Source: Gluconacetobacter diazotrophicus PA1 5 (GTDB lineage Bacteria; Pseudomonadota; Alphaproteobacteria; Acetobacterales; Acetobacteraceae). Taken from it: a stretch of 64,000 bases of DNA. Each line of letters opens with the position of its first letter. Within the stretch, counting starts at the first letter, position 1. A model generated the notes under the pieces. The model had not been told where the DNA came from and searched no databases. It was given only the letters and a program-made list of their open reading frames with translations. Made by a program: the position numbers and the translations under genes. This document shows positions 52,063 to 61,862 of this stretch, in pieces. The stretch lies in the NCBI RefSeq assembly GCF_000067045.1, contig NC_010125.1:894001-958000 (forward strand). The letters are read 5' to 3'.

Positions 52063-53078
52063 CCGCCGCCGCGCCGGAACGGCTGGACCGCTTCATGGCG
52101 CGGGCCAATGCGGCCTATTACGCGGGGCGCGACCCGTTTGCCGATTTTATCACGGCGCCCGAAATTTCGCAGATGTTCGGCGAAATCCTTGGCGCCTGGG
52201 TCGCCGTGACCTGGCAGGGCATGGGCCGTCGCGTCCCCTTCGCCCTGGTCGAGGCCGGGCCGGGCCGCGGCACGCTGATGGCCGACATGATGCGGCTGCT
52301 GGCGCGGGTGGCCCCCGACTGCCATGACGCGGCGCGGGTGCATCTGGTCGAACTCTCGCCACGCCTGCGCGACGTGCAGCAGGCGGCGCTGGCGGGTCGG
52401 ACGGCGCATCCGGTGACGTGGCACGACCGGATCGAGGACGTGCCCGAAGGGGCCGTGATCCTGCTGGCCAACGAATTTCTCGACGCCCTGGCCATCCGCC
52501 AGTTCGTGCGGACGGCGGATGGCTGGGCGGAACGCTTCGTGCAGGGACCGGCCTTCGTCACGCAGCCGGCGTCCGACCTGCCGCCGGGCCCGTTCGACCG
52601 GTCCGTGCCCTGTGGCGAGATCCTGGAATGTTGCCCGGACGCGCTGGCGGTGGCGCGGCATGTGGCCGCCCGGCTGTGCCGGGCGCCGGGCACGGCGCTG
52701 TTCGTCGATTACGGCTATGACGGCGCCGTGTGGGGTGACACGCTGCAGGCCCTGCGCGACGGCCAGCCGGCCTGGCCGCTGGCCGACCCCGGACTGGCGG
52801 ACCTGACGGCCCATGTCGATTTCGCGGCTTTCGCCGCCGCCGTGCGGGACGGCGGCGCGGTCTGCCACGGCAGCGTGACGCAGGGCGCACTGCTGGGCGC
52901 GCTGGGCCTGTTCGCCCGGGCCGAGCAACTGGCCCGCAACCGCGCGCCGGGGGAAGCCTACGCCATTCGCGACGCGGCGCAGCGGCTGGCGGCGCCGGAC
53001 CGGATGGGACGCCTGTTCAAGGCGCTGGCCATCACCTCGCCCGGCCTGCCGGTACCGCCCGGCTTCGCGCTACCATAA
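52059..53078 (+). CDS. MidA/NDUFAF7-type SAM-dependent methyltransferase
   Basis: 339-residue class I methyltransferase of the MidA/NDUFAF7 family, which in eukaryotes dimethylates an arginine of complex I subunit NDUFS2. The family opening is DFITAPEISQMFGEILGAWVAVTW, then the SAM motif LVEAGPGRGTLMADMMRLL, VHLVELSPRLRDVQ and LANEFLDALAIRQ. A GTG overlapping the lgt stop is the start. Role in complex I is inferred from the family. Eleven bases before pgeF. Confidence 0.9.
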   Translation: MTAAAPERLDRFMARANAAYYAGRDPFADFITAPEISQMFGEILGAWVAVTWQGMGRRVPFALVEAGPGRGTLMADMMRLLARVAPDCHDAARVHLVELSPRLRDVQQAALAGRTAHPVTWHDRIEDVPEGAVILLANEFLDALAIRQFVRTADGWAERFVQGPAFVTQPASDLPPGPFDRSVPCGEILECCPDALAVARHVAARLCRAPGTALFVDYGYDGAVWGDTLQALRDGQPAWPLADPGLADLTAHVDFAAFAAAVRDGGAVCHGSVTQGALLGALGLFARAEQLARNRAPGEAYAIRDAAQRLAAPDRMGRLFKALAITSPGLPVPPGFALP

Positions 53079-53089
53079 GGGAGGGACCG

Positions 53090-53911
53090 ATGAACCATGA
53101 GGGGACGCTGGACGATGGAACGATCCCGCCGGATGCGATCCTGCGCCACGACATGCTCAGGCATGTCCGGCACGGGTTCTTCACCCGCGCGGGCGGGGTG
53201 TCGCAGGGACCGTATGCCAGCCTGAACTGTTCGACGCGCTCGGGTGACGATCCGGCGGCGCTGGCGGAAAACCGGCGCCGGGTCGCGCACGCCATGGGGG
53301 TGGCGCCGGATGGCCTGCTGGGCGTCACCCAGGTGCATGGTGACGCGGTCGCGACGGTGACGGTGCCATGGGCGGTGGGCGAGGGGCCCCGCGCCGACGC
53401 CATGGTGACGGACCGGCCGGGCCTGGCGCTGGGGGTGATCACCGCCGATTGCGGGCCGGTCCTGTTTGCCGCGGCCGATGGCGGGGTGGTGGGGGCGGCC
53501 CATGCCGGCTGGCGCGGCGCCGTGGGCGGCATCCTGGAGGCGACGCTGGCGGCCATGGCGGCCCTGGGGGCGGCCCCCGCCCTGGTGCGGGCCGTGGTCG
53601 GCCCCTGCATCGGCCAGGCGAGCTACGAGGTCGGGGCCGACATGCGCGCGCAGGTGCTGGCGGCCGATGCCGGTGCCGCGCCCTTCTTCGCCCCGGGCCG
53701 CCGTCCGGGCCATGACCAGTTCGATCTGGCGGGCTATTGCGTGGCGCGGCTGCGGCGGGCGGGAATCGGCCAGGTGACGGCGCTGGGCGTGGATACGCTG
53801 GACGACGCGGCGCGATTCTTCAGCCATCGGCGCCGCACCCTGGCAGGGGGTGGGCCGATCGGGCACCAGATTTCGGTCATCGGCCGGGCCGGTGCTACAA
53901 GCAGCCCATGA
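53090..53911 (+). CDS. pgeF: peptidoglycan editing factor PgeF (YfiH family)
   Basis: 273-residue YfiH/PgeF/DUF152-family protein, originally called multicopper polyphenol oxidase-like, now thought to remove wrongly inserted amino acids from UDP-MurNAc. Metal-binding residues are in LLGVTQVHGDAV, ITADCGPVLF and AAHAGWRGAVGGILEA. The C-terminus has GPCIGQASYEVGAD. GGGAGGGA lies three bases before the ATG. Its stop overlaps the lipoprotein gene start. Confidence 0.93.
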   Translation: MNHEGTLDDGTIPPDAILRHDMLRHVRHGFFTRAGGVSQGPYASLNCSTRSGDDPAALAENRRRVAHAMGVAPDGLLGVTQVHGDAVATVTVPWAVGEGPRADAMVTDRPGLALGVITADCGPVLFAAADGGVVGAAHAGWRGAVGGILEATLAAMAALGAAPALVRAVVGPCIGQASYEVGADMRAQVLAADAGAAPFFAPGRRPGHDQFDLAGYCVARLRRAGIGQVTALGVDTLDDAARFFSHRRRTLAGGGPIGHQISVIGRAGATSSP

Positions 53912-54864
53912 TTCGCGTCTTCCTTGTCCGCCGCGCGGCCGGCCTGATCGGCGCCGCCGGCCTGCTTGCCCTGTCCGGGTGCCTGGACGTACCGCATCCG
54001 TTCCGCGATCCGGGGCGGCTCGGCCGGTCGCTGGCCGCCAATGCGCCGCCCGCGCGCCTGGCGGTGCCGACGCCGCCGGCCGCCCTGCTGGGCGACGCGG
54101 CGGCACGGGAATGGAGCCACGACGTCGCCGCCGCCCTGCTGGACCAGTCAGTGCCGGCGATGGCGCAGCCGATCCGCGCCGGGGACTGGTGGCTGCGGCT
54201 GGGGGCGGTCACGCGCGGCGGGCAGGTCATTCCGACCTACAGCGTCATGACGCCCTCCGGCGCGGTGCGCAGCACGGACGAGGGCGCGGGCGTTTCCGCC
54301 GCCGCCTGGGCGGCCGGCGATCCGGCAACGCTGCGGCTGGCGGCCCGGCAGGCCGCGCCGGGCATCGCCGCGTCGCTGACCGGAATCCAGGCCGACCAGA
54401 TGGATCACGATCCGCGCAGCCTGAAGCACCGCGCGGCGCGGATCTGGTTTGCCGGCGTGCGCGGCGCGCCGGGCGACGGCGACGTGGCGCTGGCCCGCGC
54501 CTTCGCCGCGGCCCTGCGCGATGCGTCGGACGCGGTCCAGAACACGTCCCATGACGCGGATTTTACCGTGTCCTGCGTGGTGACCGTCAGCGACGGGCCG
54601 GCCGGCACCACCGGCCATCCGCAACAGCACCTGCAACTGGTGTGGCGGGTGGTGGATTCGGCGGGCAAGGAGGCCGGCGCGGCGACGCAGCTGCACGATA
54701 TCGACGCCCACACGCTGGACGGGCATTGGGGCGACGTGGCGGTGGCCGCGGCGCAGGAGGCGGCGGGTGGCGTCCGCCAGGTCGTGTCGCGCTATTCCGG
54801 CCGCGACAACGTGCCGCTTCCCCCGCCCGGCGGGGCGCCTGTTGTGGCGAATTCGCAACGTTGA
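53908..54864 (+). CDS. putative lipoprotein of unknown function
   Basis: 318-residue exported lipoprotein: basic start, hydrophobic [16 protein letters not shown] with lipobox LSGC (cysteine near residue 23), then a long mature domain with alternating beta strands, two Trp/Arg-rich segments and [20 protein letters not shown]. No family recognised with certainty. It overlaps the pgeF stop by four bases (ATGA). Lipidation by the Lgt encoded upstream would be expected. It is followed by a 127-base gap before prs. Confidence 0.75.
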   Translation: MIRVFLVRRAAGLIGAAGLLALSGCLDVPHPFRDPGRLGRSLAANAPPARLAVPTPPAALLGDAAAREWSHDVAAALLDQSVPAMAQPIRAGDWWLRLGAVTRGGQVIPTYSVMTPSGAVRSTDEGAGVSAAAWAAGDPATLRLAARQAAPGIAASLTGIQADQMDHDPRSLKHRAARIWFAGVRGAPGDGDVALARAFAAALRDASDAVQNTSHDADFTVSCVVTVSDGPAGTTGHPQQHLQLVWRVVDSAGKEAGAATQLHDIDAHTLDGHWGDVAVAAAQEAAGGVRQVVSRYSGRDNVPLPPPGGAPVVANSQR

Positions 54865-54991
54865 AGGGGTTGATGACGTTGGCGGTATAGCCGGCATGCG
54901 CGACCGTTGCGGGAGACGGATGACACGGCCCGGCGCGATTGCTAGAACCCGCGCGCCAGCATACGAGACCGCCGCCCAGGAGCGTCGCCAT

Positions 54992-55972
54992 ATGAAGATC
55001 GTCGCCTGTAACAGCAACCTGCCTCTTGCCGAAAAGGTTGCGTCCGAGCTGCGGATGCCCCTGTGCAACGTATCGGTCCGGCGCTTCGCGGACATGGAGG
55101 TCTTCGTCGAGATCCACGAGAACGTCCGGGGCGAGGACGTGTTCGTGATCCAGAGCACCTGCGCGCCGACCAACGACAACCTGATGGAACTGCTGATCAT
55201 GCTGGACGCGTTGCGTCGCGGGTCGGCACGGCGCGTCACGGCGGTGATGCCCTATTTCGGCTACGCGCGGCAGGATCGCAAATCCGGCCCCCGCACCCCC
55301 ATCAGCGCCAAGCTGGTGGCCAACCTGCTGGTCGAAGCCGGCGCGAACCGGGTGCTGACGATGGACCTGCACGCGATGCAGATCCAGGGCTTCTTCGACA
55401 TCCCGGTCGACAACCTGTATGCGGCGCCCCTGTTCACCCGCGACATCAAGGGGCGTATCGATCACGGAACGCTGCCCTATCTCGCGCCGCCGATGTCCAT
55501 TCCCGGCGGGTTCCAGAACCTGATGATCGTCTCGCCCGACGTCGGCGGCGTGGTGCGCGCCCGGCAACTGGCGCAGCGCCTGAACGTGGACCTGGCGATC
55601 ATCGACAAGCGGCGCGAGCGCGCCGGCGTGTCCGAGGTCATGAACGTCATCGGCGACGTGCGCGGCCGCTATTGCATCATGATCGACGATATCGTCGATA
55701 GCGGCGGGTCGCTGTGCAACGCCGCCGCAGCCCTGGTCAAGGAAGGGGCGGTGGCGGTCGAGGCCTACGTGACCCACGGCGTCCTGACCGGCGGCGCGGT
55801 GCAGCGCATCGCGCAGTCGCCCATCGGCATGCTGACCCTGACCGACAGCATCGCCGCGACCGAGGCGGTGGCGCAGGCCACGAACATCCGCCAGATCAGC
55901 ACCGCCAACCTGCTCTCGCGCGCCATGCGCGCCGTGTCGGACGAAAGCTCGGTCTCCTCCCTCTTCGATTAG
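54992..55972 (+). CDS. prs: ribose-phosphate pyrophosphokinase
   Basis: 326-residue enzyme making PRPP from ribose-5-phosphate and ATP for nucleotide, histidine and NAD synthesis. The family motif [25 protein letters not shown] is near residue 30, ATP-binding [11 protein letters not shown] at 88, and the PRPP loop [12 protein letters not shown] near 230. CCAGGAG precedes the ATG by ten bases. It is followed by a histidine phosphatase gene. Confidence 0.96.
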   Translation: MKIVACNSNLPLAEKVASELRMPLCNVSVRRFADMEVFVEIHENVRGEDVFVIQSTCAPTNDNLMELLIMLDALRRGSARRVTAVMPYFGYARQDRKSGPRTPISAKLVANLLVEAGANRVLTMDLHAMQIQGFFDIPVDNLYAAPLFTRDIKGRIDHGTLPYLAPPMSIPGGFQNLMIVSPDVGGVVRARQLAQRLNVDLAIIDKRRERAGVSEVMNVIGDVRGRYCIMIDDIVDSGGSLCNAAAALVKEGAVAVEAYVTHGVLTGGAVQRIAQSPIGMLTLTDSIAATEAVAQATNIRQISTANLLSRAMRAVSDESSVSSLFD

Positions 55973-56055
55973 GCCGTTCGGTCCCGCCAGCCTCCGATTG
56001 ACCTGGTGCGGAGATGCACCTATCGGGGAAAGCGAATCGAGAGGAGCCGTCCGAC

Positions 56056-56655
56056 ATGACCAAGCTGATCGCCCGCCCGTACTGGTATCTGCGTCATGGT
56101 GAGACGGACTGGAACGCCGAGGGCCTGTCGCAGGGCCGGTCGGACATTCCGCTGAACGCGCGCGGCATCGCCCAGGCCGAGGCAGCGGGCGCGCTGCTGT
56201 CACAGGACGAGGGACGCTACGTTCCGGTGGCCCGTATCGTGTCCTCGCCGCTGGTCCGCGCCCTGCGCACGGCGCAGATCGTGTCCGCCGCCATGGCCGG
56301 CCCCGGCGGCACGCCGCTGCCGATCGCGACCGATGACGGATTGCAGGAAGTCTGTTTCGGCGAGCAGGAAGGCCAGCCGATGGGCAATTGGTACGATGCC
56401 TGGATTGCCGGCGAGTACACGCCGAAGGGGGCCGAGCCCTTCGTCGAACTGCGTGCCCGTGCCGTCGCGGCCGTCAACCGGGCCCTGGACGGCGAGGGCA
56501 CGGTTCTGATCGTCTGCCACGGCGCGATGTTCCGCGCCCTGCGGTCGGCCATGGACCTGCCGCCCAATGTCCGCCTGCCCAATGCCGAACCGCTGTGGGT
56601 GACGCCTCCCTCGGGCGCCGACGCGGCTGCGTGGAGCCTCGCCACCCTCGATTGA
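56056..56655 (+). CDS. histidine phosphatase family protein
   Basis: 199-residue phosphoglycerate-mutase-like phosphatase. The RHG motif is in YLRHGETDWNAEGLSQGRSDIPLN (His near residue 13), the second catalytic histidine in VLIVCHGAMFRALRSAM. Substrate is not predictable: sugar phosphates, cobalamin pathway or ubiquinone-unrelated metabolites are all handled by this family. GAGGAG lies eight bases before the ATG. Confidence 0.9.
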   Translation: MTKLIARPYWYLRHGETDWNAEGLSQGRSDIPLNARGIAQAEAAGALLSQDEGRYVPVARIVSSPLVRALRTAQIVSAAMAGPGGTPLPIATDDGLQEVCFGEQEGQPMGNWYDAWIAGEYTPKGAEPFVELRARAVAAVNRALDGEGTVLIVCHGAMFRALRSAMDLPPNVRLPNAEPLWVTPPSGADAAAWSLATLD

Positions 56656-56702
56656 GTGGGACGGGACGGGCGATCCGCACCTGAAGAATTTTCGGCGAAA
56701 AT

Positions 56703-56766
56703 TTGCGTCGGCGGGGGTTTTCCGTTAAACGCGCGCCACGCGCAGGCACCCCTGGAGGCCTGCGCG
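56703..56766 (+). promoter_or_regulatory. promoter and leader hairpin of rplY
   Basis: TTGCGT (56703) and TTAAAC (56725), 16 bases apart, form a candidate sigma-70 promoter. A leader hairpin follows, CGCGCAGGC and GCCTGCGCG (56739-56766), just before the ribosome site and GTG of rplY. It may time translation of the ribosomal protein gene; no known riboswitch is recognised. Confidence 0.45.
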
Positions 56767-56787
56767 ATTGGTTTTCAGGAGCATACA

Positions 56788-57408
56788 GTGACCCAATTCA
56801 CGAAACTCGAGGCTTCATCGCGCGCGAAGGCTGGTAAGGGGGCAGCGCGTGCGACGAGGCGTGACGGCCAGGTCCCGGCCGTCATCTATGGCGCGAAGCA
56901 GGAACCGACCCTGGTCGCGCTCGACCCCCGCCTGGTGGTGCGCGAGATGCAGCGCGGCGGCTGGCGTTCGCGCGTGTACGACGTCACCGTCGATGGTGCG
57001 TCCTCCCCCGCCCTGATGCGCGAGATCCAGCTGCATCCGGTCAGCGACAAGCCGATCCATGTCGATTTCCAGCGCCTGGCCGCCGGCGAGCGCGTGCATG
57101 TCGAAGTGCGGATCGTCTTCACCGGTGAAGACAAGTCCCCCGGCATCAAGCGTGGCGGCGTGCTGAACATCGTCCGTCACACGGTGGAAGTCAGCGCCGA
57201 TCCGGCGAACATCCCCGAATCGTTCACCGTCGACCTGTCGCAGCTCGACATCCACGACAACGTGCGCTGGGACGACCTGCAGGGCACGGGCAGCGTGACG
57301 CCGACGCTGCAGATCCCGAACTTCGTGATCGCGACCGTCGCCGCGCCCAGCGCGGACGAAACGCCCGAGCCCGCCGCTGCCCCCGCCGCGGCTCCCGCGA
57401 AGAAGTAA
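56788..57408 (+). CDS. rplY: 50S ribosomal protein L25/Ctc family
   Basis: 206-residue two-domain (TL5/Ctc-type) L25 that binds 5S rRNA. The N-terminal domain has [22 protein letters not shown], the C-terminal domain [36 protein letters not shown] and a Pro/Ala/Glu tail. The GTG start with CAGGAG eight bases upstream is preferred to the upstream frame. pth follows 15 bases later, a conserved pairing. Confidence 0.93.
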
Positions 57409-57423
57409 GTCCGGGGAGACGGC

Positions 57424-58002
57424 ATGCTGCTCTGGACCGGGCTCGGAAATCCTGAGCCGGGGATGAGCCGGCACCGGCATAATGTCGGTTTCATGGCCGT
57501 CGACCGGATCGCGACCCGCCATGGCTTTGCGCCATGGCGGAAACGCTTCCGGGGCGAGGTGGCGGAGGGCCGGGTGGGCACGCACAAGGTGCTGCTGCTC
57601 AAACCCCTGACCTATATGAACCTTTCCGGTGAGAGCGTTCAGCAGGCCGCCGCCTTCTATAAAATTCCCGTGGAGTCCATCACCGCGTTTCATGACGAAC
57701 TGGACCTGGCGCCGGGCCGGGTGCGGGTGAAGCGGGGCGGCGGGGCCGCTGGCCATAACGGCCTGCGCTCGATGGACAAGATGCTGGGCAGCCAGGATTA
57801 CTGGCGTGTCCGCATCGGCATCGGCCATCCCGGCGTGCGCGAGCGCGTGACGGGCCATGTGCTGGGCGATTTCGCGAAAAGCGACCAGGACTGGCTGGAG
57901 CGCATGCTCGACGCCATGTCCGACACGGCGCCGGTCCTGGCGGACGGGCAGCCCGAACTGTTCATGACGAAGATGGCCTTGCTGGCCGGGGAGAAGGGCT
58001 GA
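57424..58002 (+). CDS. pth: peptidyl-tRNA hydrolase
   Basis: 192-residue enzyme that recycles peptidyl-tRNA from stalled ribosomes. The N-terminal motif GLGNPEPGMSRHRHNVGF includes Asn9 and catalytic His19; KPLTYMNLSGESV and HDELDLAPGRVRVKRGGGAAGHNGLRS follow. GGGGAGA precedes the ATG. The stop overlaps the ychF start (TGATG), giving the conserved rplY-pth-ychF order. Confidence 0.95.
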   Translation: MLLWTGLGNPEPGMSRHRHNVGFMAVDRIATRHGFAPWRKRFRGEVAEGRVGTHKVLLLKPLTYMNLSGESVQQAAAFYKIPVESITAFHDELDLAPGRVRVKRGGGAAGHNGLRSMDKMLGSQDYWRVRIGIGHPGVRERVTGHVLGDFAKSDQDWLERMLDAMSDTAPVLADGQPELFMTKMALLAGEKG

Positions 58003-59096
58003 TGGGGTTCAATTGCGGCATCGTGGGCCTGCCGAATGTCGGCAAGTCCACTCTGTTCAACGCCCTGACCGAAACCGCGTCGGCCCAGGCCGCGAACTAT
58101 CCGTTCTGCACGATCGAACCGAATGTCGGCCGCGTGGCGGTGCCCGACCCGCGACTGCAGGCCCTGGCCGCCATCGGCAAGTCGCAGAAGATCCTGCCGA
58201 CCAGCCTGGAATTCGTCGATATCGCGGGCCTGGTGCGCGGCGCCTCGCGCGGCGAGGGACTGGGCAACCAGTTCCTGGCGAATATCCGCGAGGTCGATGC
58301 GATCATCCACGTCCTGCGCTGTTTCGAGGATGACGACATCACCCATGTCGAAGGCGGGATCGATCCGATCCGCGACGCCGAGATCATCGAGACCGAACTG
58401 ATGCTGGCGGACCTGGATTCGCTGGAAAAGCGCATCGTCGCCCTGCAGAAGAAGGCCAAGGGCAACGACCGCGACGCCGCCGCCCAGGTCGCGCTGATGG
58501 AACCGCTGATCGCGGTCCTGCGCGAGGGCCGGCCCGCCCGCCAGGCCATTCCCGCCGGGCAGGAAGAGGCCGTGCGCCGCCTGCAGCTGATGACCAGCAA
58601 GCCGGTCCTGTATGTCTGCAATGTCGAGGAAGCCTCGGCCGCCACCGGCAATGAATGGTCCGAACGCGTCCGGGCCCGGGCCGAGGCCGAGGGCGCGGTC
58701 GCCGTCGTGGTCTCCGCCGCGATCGAGGCCGAGGTCAGCCAGCTCGGCCCCGAGGACCGCAAGGAATTCCTCGACGGGCTGGGCCTGTCCGACAGCGGCC
58801 TGGACCGGGTGATCGCCGCGGGCTACCGCCTGCTGGGCCTGCGGACCTATTTCACCGTGGGGCCCAAGGAAACCCGTGCCTGGACGATCACCGCCGGCAC
58901 CCGCGCGCCCCAGGCCGCCGCCGTGATCCATAATGATTTCGAACGCGGCTTCATCGCCTGCGAAACCGTCGCCTATGACGACTACATTCGCTACCAGGGC
59001 GAAGCGGGCGCCAAGGAAGCCGGCAAGCTGCGGATCGAAGGCCGCGACTATGTCGTGCAGGATGGCGACGTCCTCCTCTTCCGCTTCAACGTCTGA
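58002..59096 (+). CDS. ychF: redox-regulated ATPase/GTPase YchF
   Basis: 364-residue Obg-family P-loop NTPase that prefers ATP, involved in translation and stress responses. Walker A is GLPNVGKSTLFNAL near residue 8, the switch region NYPFCTIEPNVG, Walker B FVDIAGLVRGASRGEGLGN, and the C-terminal TGS-like domain ends in YVVQDGDVLLFRFNV. It is the last gene of rplY-pth-ychF and is followed by a hairpin terminator. Confidence 0.96.
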   Translation: MGFNCGIVGLPNVGKSTLFNALTETASAQAANYPFCTIEPNVGRVAVPDPRLQALAAIGKSQKILPTSLEFVDIAGLVRGASRGEGLGNQFLANIREVDAIIHVLRCFEDDDITHVEGGIDPIRDAEIIETELMLADLDSLEKRIVALQKKAKGNDRDAAAQVALMEPLIAVLREGRPARQAIPAGQEEAVRRLQLMTSKPVLYVCNVEEASAATGNEWSERVRARAEAEGAVAVVVSAAIEAEVSQLGPEDRKEFLDGLGLSDSGLDRVIAAGYRLLGLRTYFTVGPKETRAWTITAGTRAPQAAAVIHNDFERGFIACETVAYDDYIRYQGEAGAKEAGKLRIEGRDYVVQDGDVLLFRFNV

Positions 59097-59106
59097 AAAA
59101 GGGGCT

Positions 59107-59143
59107 GGAGACGCGCCCTGTCGGCGATCCGACGCGCGTTTCC
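59107..59143 (+). terminator. hairpin terminator of ychF
   Basis: GGAGACGCGC-CCT-GTCGG pairs with CCGACGCGCGTTTCC with a small bulge and a CGAT loop, eleven bases after the ychF stop. The stem resembles that of the icd terminator. Confidence 0.7.
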
Positions 59144-59343
59144 TGCGCTCCGGTGCTCACGGCCATCAAGGCCGCTCTGCTCCGGCGCTCGGAAACACAC
59201 GACGGCCGTGCCGCTTCGCGGCTCTCTCGCTCAACAGGCCACGTCTCCAGCCCATTTTTGTGGTTTTGGGGTGACTTGCATCCTGTTCCGACAGAACCGA
59301 CAATAATCCGGCAGCGCATCCGCGCAGGGGCAGGGAGTCGATC

Positions 59344-60623
59344 ATGAATGCAGTCACGCCGGTCGTGGACCAGACGGACCAATGGGTTCCGGCCATGCCG
59401 CGCCTGGCCGCCCAGGCTCGTGCCGCTGCCCGTGCCCTGGCGCGCAGTTCCACCGCCACGCGCGACGCGGCGCTGCGTCATGCCGCACAGGCGCTGCGCG
59501 ACCGGCAGGGCGAGATCCTGGCCGCGAATGCGCGCGACCTTGACGCCTCGACCGCCACCGCGTCCTTCCGCGACCGCCTGACCCTGACCCCCGCGCGGGT
59601 CGAGGCAATGGCCAGGGGGCTGGAGGACATCGCGGCGCTGCCCGATCCGGTCGGGCGTGTGCTGGCGGATTGGACCCGGCCCAACGGATTGCGGATTCGC
59701 CGGGTCGCCACTCCCGTCGGCGTCATCGGCATGATTTACGAAAGCCGGCCGAATGTCGGCGCGGACGCGGCCGGCCTGTGCATCAAGTCGGGCAACGCGG
59801 TGATCCTGCGCGGCGGGTCGGAAAGCCTGCACAGCGCGCGCGCCATCCATGGGGCCATGGCGGCCGGCCTGCGCGCCGCCGGTCTGCCGGAGGACGCGGT
59901 GCAGATCGCCCCCGATTCCGACCGCCGCCATGTCGCGGACATGCTGACTGCATCGGGCCTGATCGACCTGATCATCCCGCGCGGGGGCAAGTCGCTGGTC
60001 GAACGGGTCCAGCGCGAGGCCCGGGTGCCGGTCCTGTCCCATGCCGAAGGGCTGTGCCACACCTATGTCCACGCAGCGGCCGACCCGGCCATGGCCCGGG
60101 GCCTGGTCGTCAACGCCAAGATGCGCCGCACCGGCATCTGCGGCGCGACCGAGACCCTGCTGATCGACGCGGCCGTGGCGCCTACCCTGCTGCCTGCGAT
60201 CGTGGCCGACCTGGCCGCGCGCGGCTGTACCTTCCACGCCGATGCCCGCGCCCGCGCCATCCTGCCCGACCTGCCCCCGGCGACCGAGGCCGATTTCGCG
60301 ACCGAATGGCTGGATGCGGTATTGTCGATCGCCGTGGTGGACGGCGTCGAGGACGCCCTGGCTCATATTGCCCGCTATGGCAGCGCGCATACCGAGGCGA
60401 TCGTGACCGAGATGCGGAGACCGCGGCACAGTTCCTGAACGGCACCGACAGCGCGGTGGTGATGTGGAACGCCTCGACCCAGTTCTGTGACGGGGGCGAA
60501 TTCGGGTTCGGGACCGAGATCGGCATCGCCACCGGTGGTTTGCACGTCCGTGGGCCGGTGGGGCTGGAGCAATTGACGACCTTGCGGTACGAGGTCGTCG
60601 GGACGGGCCAGCAACGGCCCTGA
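59344..60623 (+). pseudogene. proA: glutamate-5-semialdehyde dehydrogenase, frameshifted
   Basis: Second enzyme of proline synthesis, reducing gamma-glutamyl phosphate. The first 355 or so codons (59344-60411) are a normal ProA with [26 protein letters not shown] and catalytic Cys266 in TGICGATE. At about 60411 the frame then runs into MRRPRHSS and a stop at 60438, while the next frame continues in register with the family, DAETAAQFL to [27 protein letters not shown], ending at 60623. One G seems to be missing between GAG and ATGCGG. A sequencing error is at least as likely as a true mutation. Confidence 0.85.
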
Positions 60624-60625
60624 GC

Positions 60626-61273
60626 ATGTCGTCCATTGCGGCCTGGGGGGACGGTCGGCGAACCCGGATCGGCGTGCTGGGCGGATCGTTCAATCCGGTC
60701 CATGACGGCCACCTGCAACTCGCGCGGCGGGCGCTCCGGCATTTGCGGCTGGATCAGGTCTGGCTGATGATCTCGCCGGGCTATCCGCTGAAGCCCGTAC
60801 AGGGCATGGCTCCGTTCGATGTCCGGCTGGCCAGCGTGGCGGCCCGGTTCGACGGGCGGCGCCTCGTCGCCACCGATATCGAGCGACGGCTGGGCACCCG
60901 CTATACGGTCGATACGCTGGGCCTGCTGCGACTGCGTTTTCCCCATGCCGCCTTCGTGTGGCTGATGGGGGCGGACGGCCTGGCGGACCTGGCGCGCTGG
61001 CGGGACTGGCGGCGCATCGTTTCGCTGGTACCGTTCGCGGTCCTGCCGCGGCCGACCTACAATCCGGGGGCCTTGCGGGGCGAGGCGGCGGTGGCGCTGG
61101 CGCGCTGGCGGCGCCCGGCGCGCCAGGCCCCGATCCTGGCCGATTGCGCGCCCTGTGCTTGGGCCTTTCTTCCGGCCCCCCAGATCGGTATATCAGCAAC
61201 GGAATTGCGTGCCTCGGCGTTGAGGCAGCGATCGCGCCACCCGACGCACAAGCACACCACGCATCAGGAGTAA
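60626..61273 (+). CDS. nadD: nicotinate-nucleotide adenylyltransferase
   Basis: 215-residue enzyme joining nicotinate mononucleotide and ATP in NAD synthesis. The nucleotidyl-transferase motif GGSFNPVHDGHL is near residue 16, and the ISATELRASALR segment near the C-terminus. ATG lies two bases after the proA frame stop. The C-terminal tail HPTHKHTTHQE overlaps the rsfS ribosome site. The order proA-nadD-rsfS-rlmH is the common alphaproteobacterial one. Confidence 0.93.
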   Translation: MSSIAAWGDGRRTRIGVLGGSFNPVHDGHLQLARRALRHLRLDQVWLMISPGYPLKPVQGMAPFDVRLASVAARFDGRRLVATDIERRLGTRYTVDTLGLLRLRFPHAAFVWLMGADGLADLARWRDWRRIVSLVPFAVLPRPTYNPGALRGEAAVALARWRRPARQAPILADCAPCAWAFLPAPQIGISATELRASALRQRSRHPTHKHTTHQE

Positions 61274-61278
61274 CAGTC

Positions 61279-61827
61279 ATCGCCAGGAAGCCTCCGGCCG
61301 ATACGGGGACCACTCGTCGCACGGCAACTAAGAAGACACCCGGTACGTCCGGCAGAACGACCACCGGCAGCGTCAGCACGGTGGCCGGAACGACAAAGGC
61401 GCCCGGCACCCCGCGCAAGAAGGCCGCTGTCGCCGGTCCCGGCAAGGCAGTAAACCGCGAACCGGCGGAAATCAGCCTGCTGGAAAAATATCTGGCCATC
61501 ATCACCGAGAGTATCGCCGACGATAAGGGCGAGGATATCGTGGTGCTGGACCTGACCGGCCGCGCCGCCTTTGCCGACCGGATGGTGGTCGCGACCGGCC
61601 TGGCCGATCGCCAGATCTCGGCGATGGCGACCCATATCGAGCGCAAGCTGGGGGAAGCCGGGCTGAAGCGCGTGCTGATCGAAGGCGCGAACGGCTCGGA
61701 CTGGGTGCTGATCGACGCCGGCGACATCGTCATCCACCTGTTCAAGCCCGAGGCCCGGGCCCTGTATGGGTTGGAGCGGATGTGGGGCGCCGATCTGGAT
61801 GTTCCGCCGGCCGAGGCTGAAGTCTGA
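61279..61827 (+). CDS. rsfS: ribosomal silencing factor RsfS
   Basis: RsfS/Iojap protein binds L14 and blocks subunit joining in starvation. The conserved domain starts at LLEKYLAIITESIADDKGEDIVVLDL and contains ADRQISAMATHIERKL and GSDWVLIDAGDIVIHLFKPEAR. No ATG, GTG or TTG lies where the ribosome site AGGAG (61266-61270) points; eight bases later is ATC at 61279, taken here as a near-cognate start. GTG 61381 also keeps the whole domain. The first 60 residues are a basic low-complexity stretch. Confidence 0.8.
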   Translation: MARKPPADTGTTRRTATKKTPGTSGRTTTGSVSTVAGTTKAPGTPRKKAAVAGPGKAVNREPAEISLLEKYLAIITESIADDKGEDIVVLDLTGRAAFADRMVVATGLADRQISAMATHIERKLGEAGLKRVLIEGANGSDWVLIDAGDIVIHLFKPEARALYGLERMWGADLDVPPAEAEV

Positions 61828-61862
61828 GGATTGCTTTTTTTTCCTGAAAAAGAGCGAAGACG

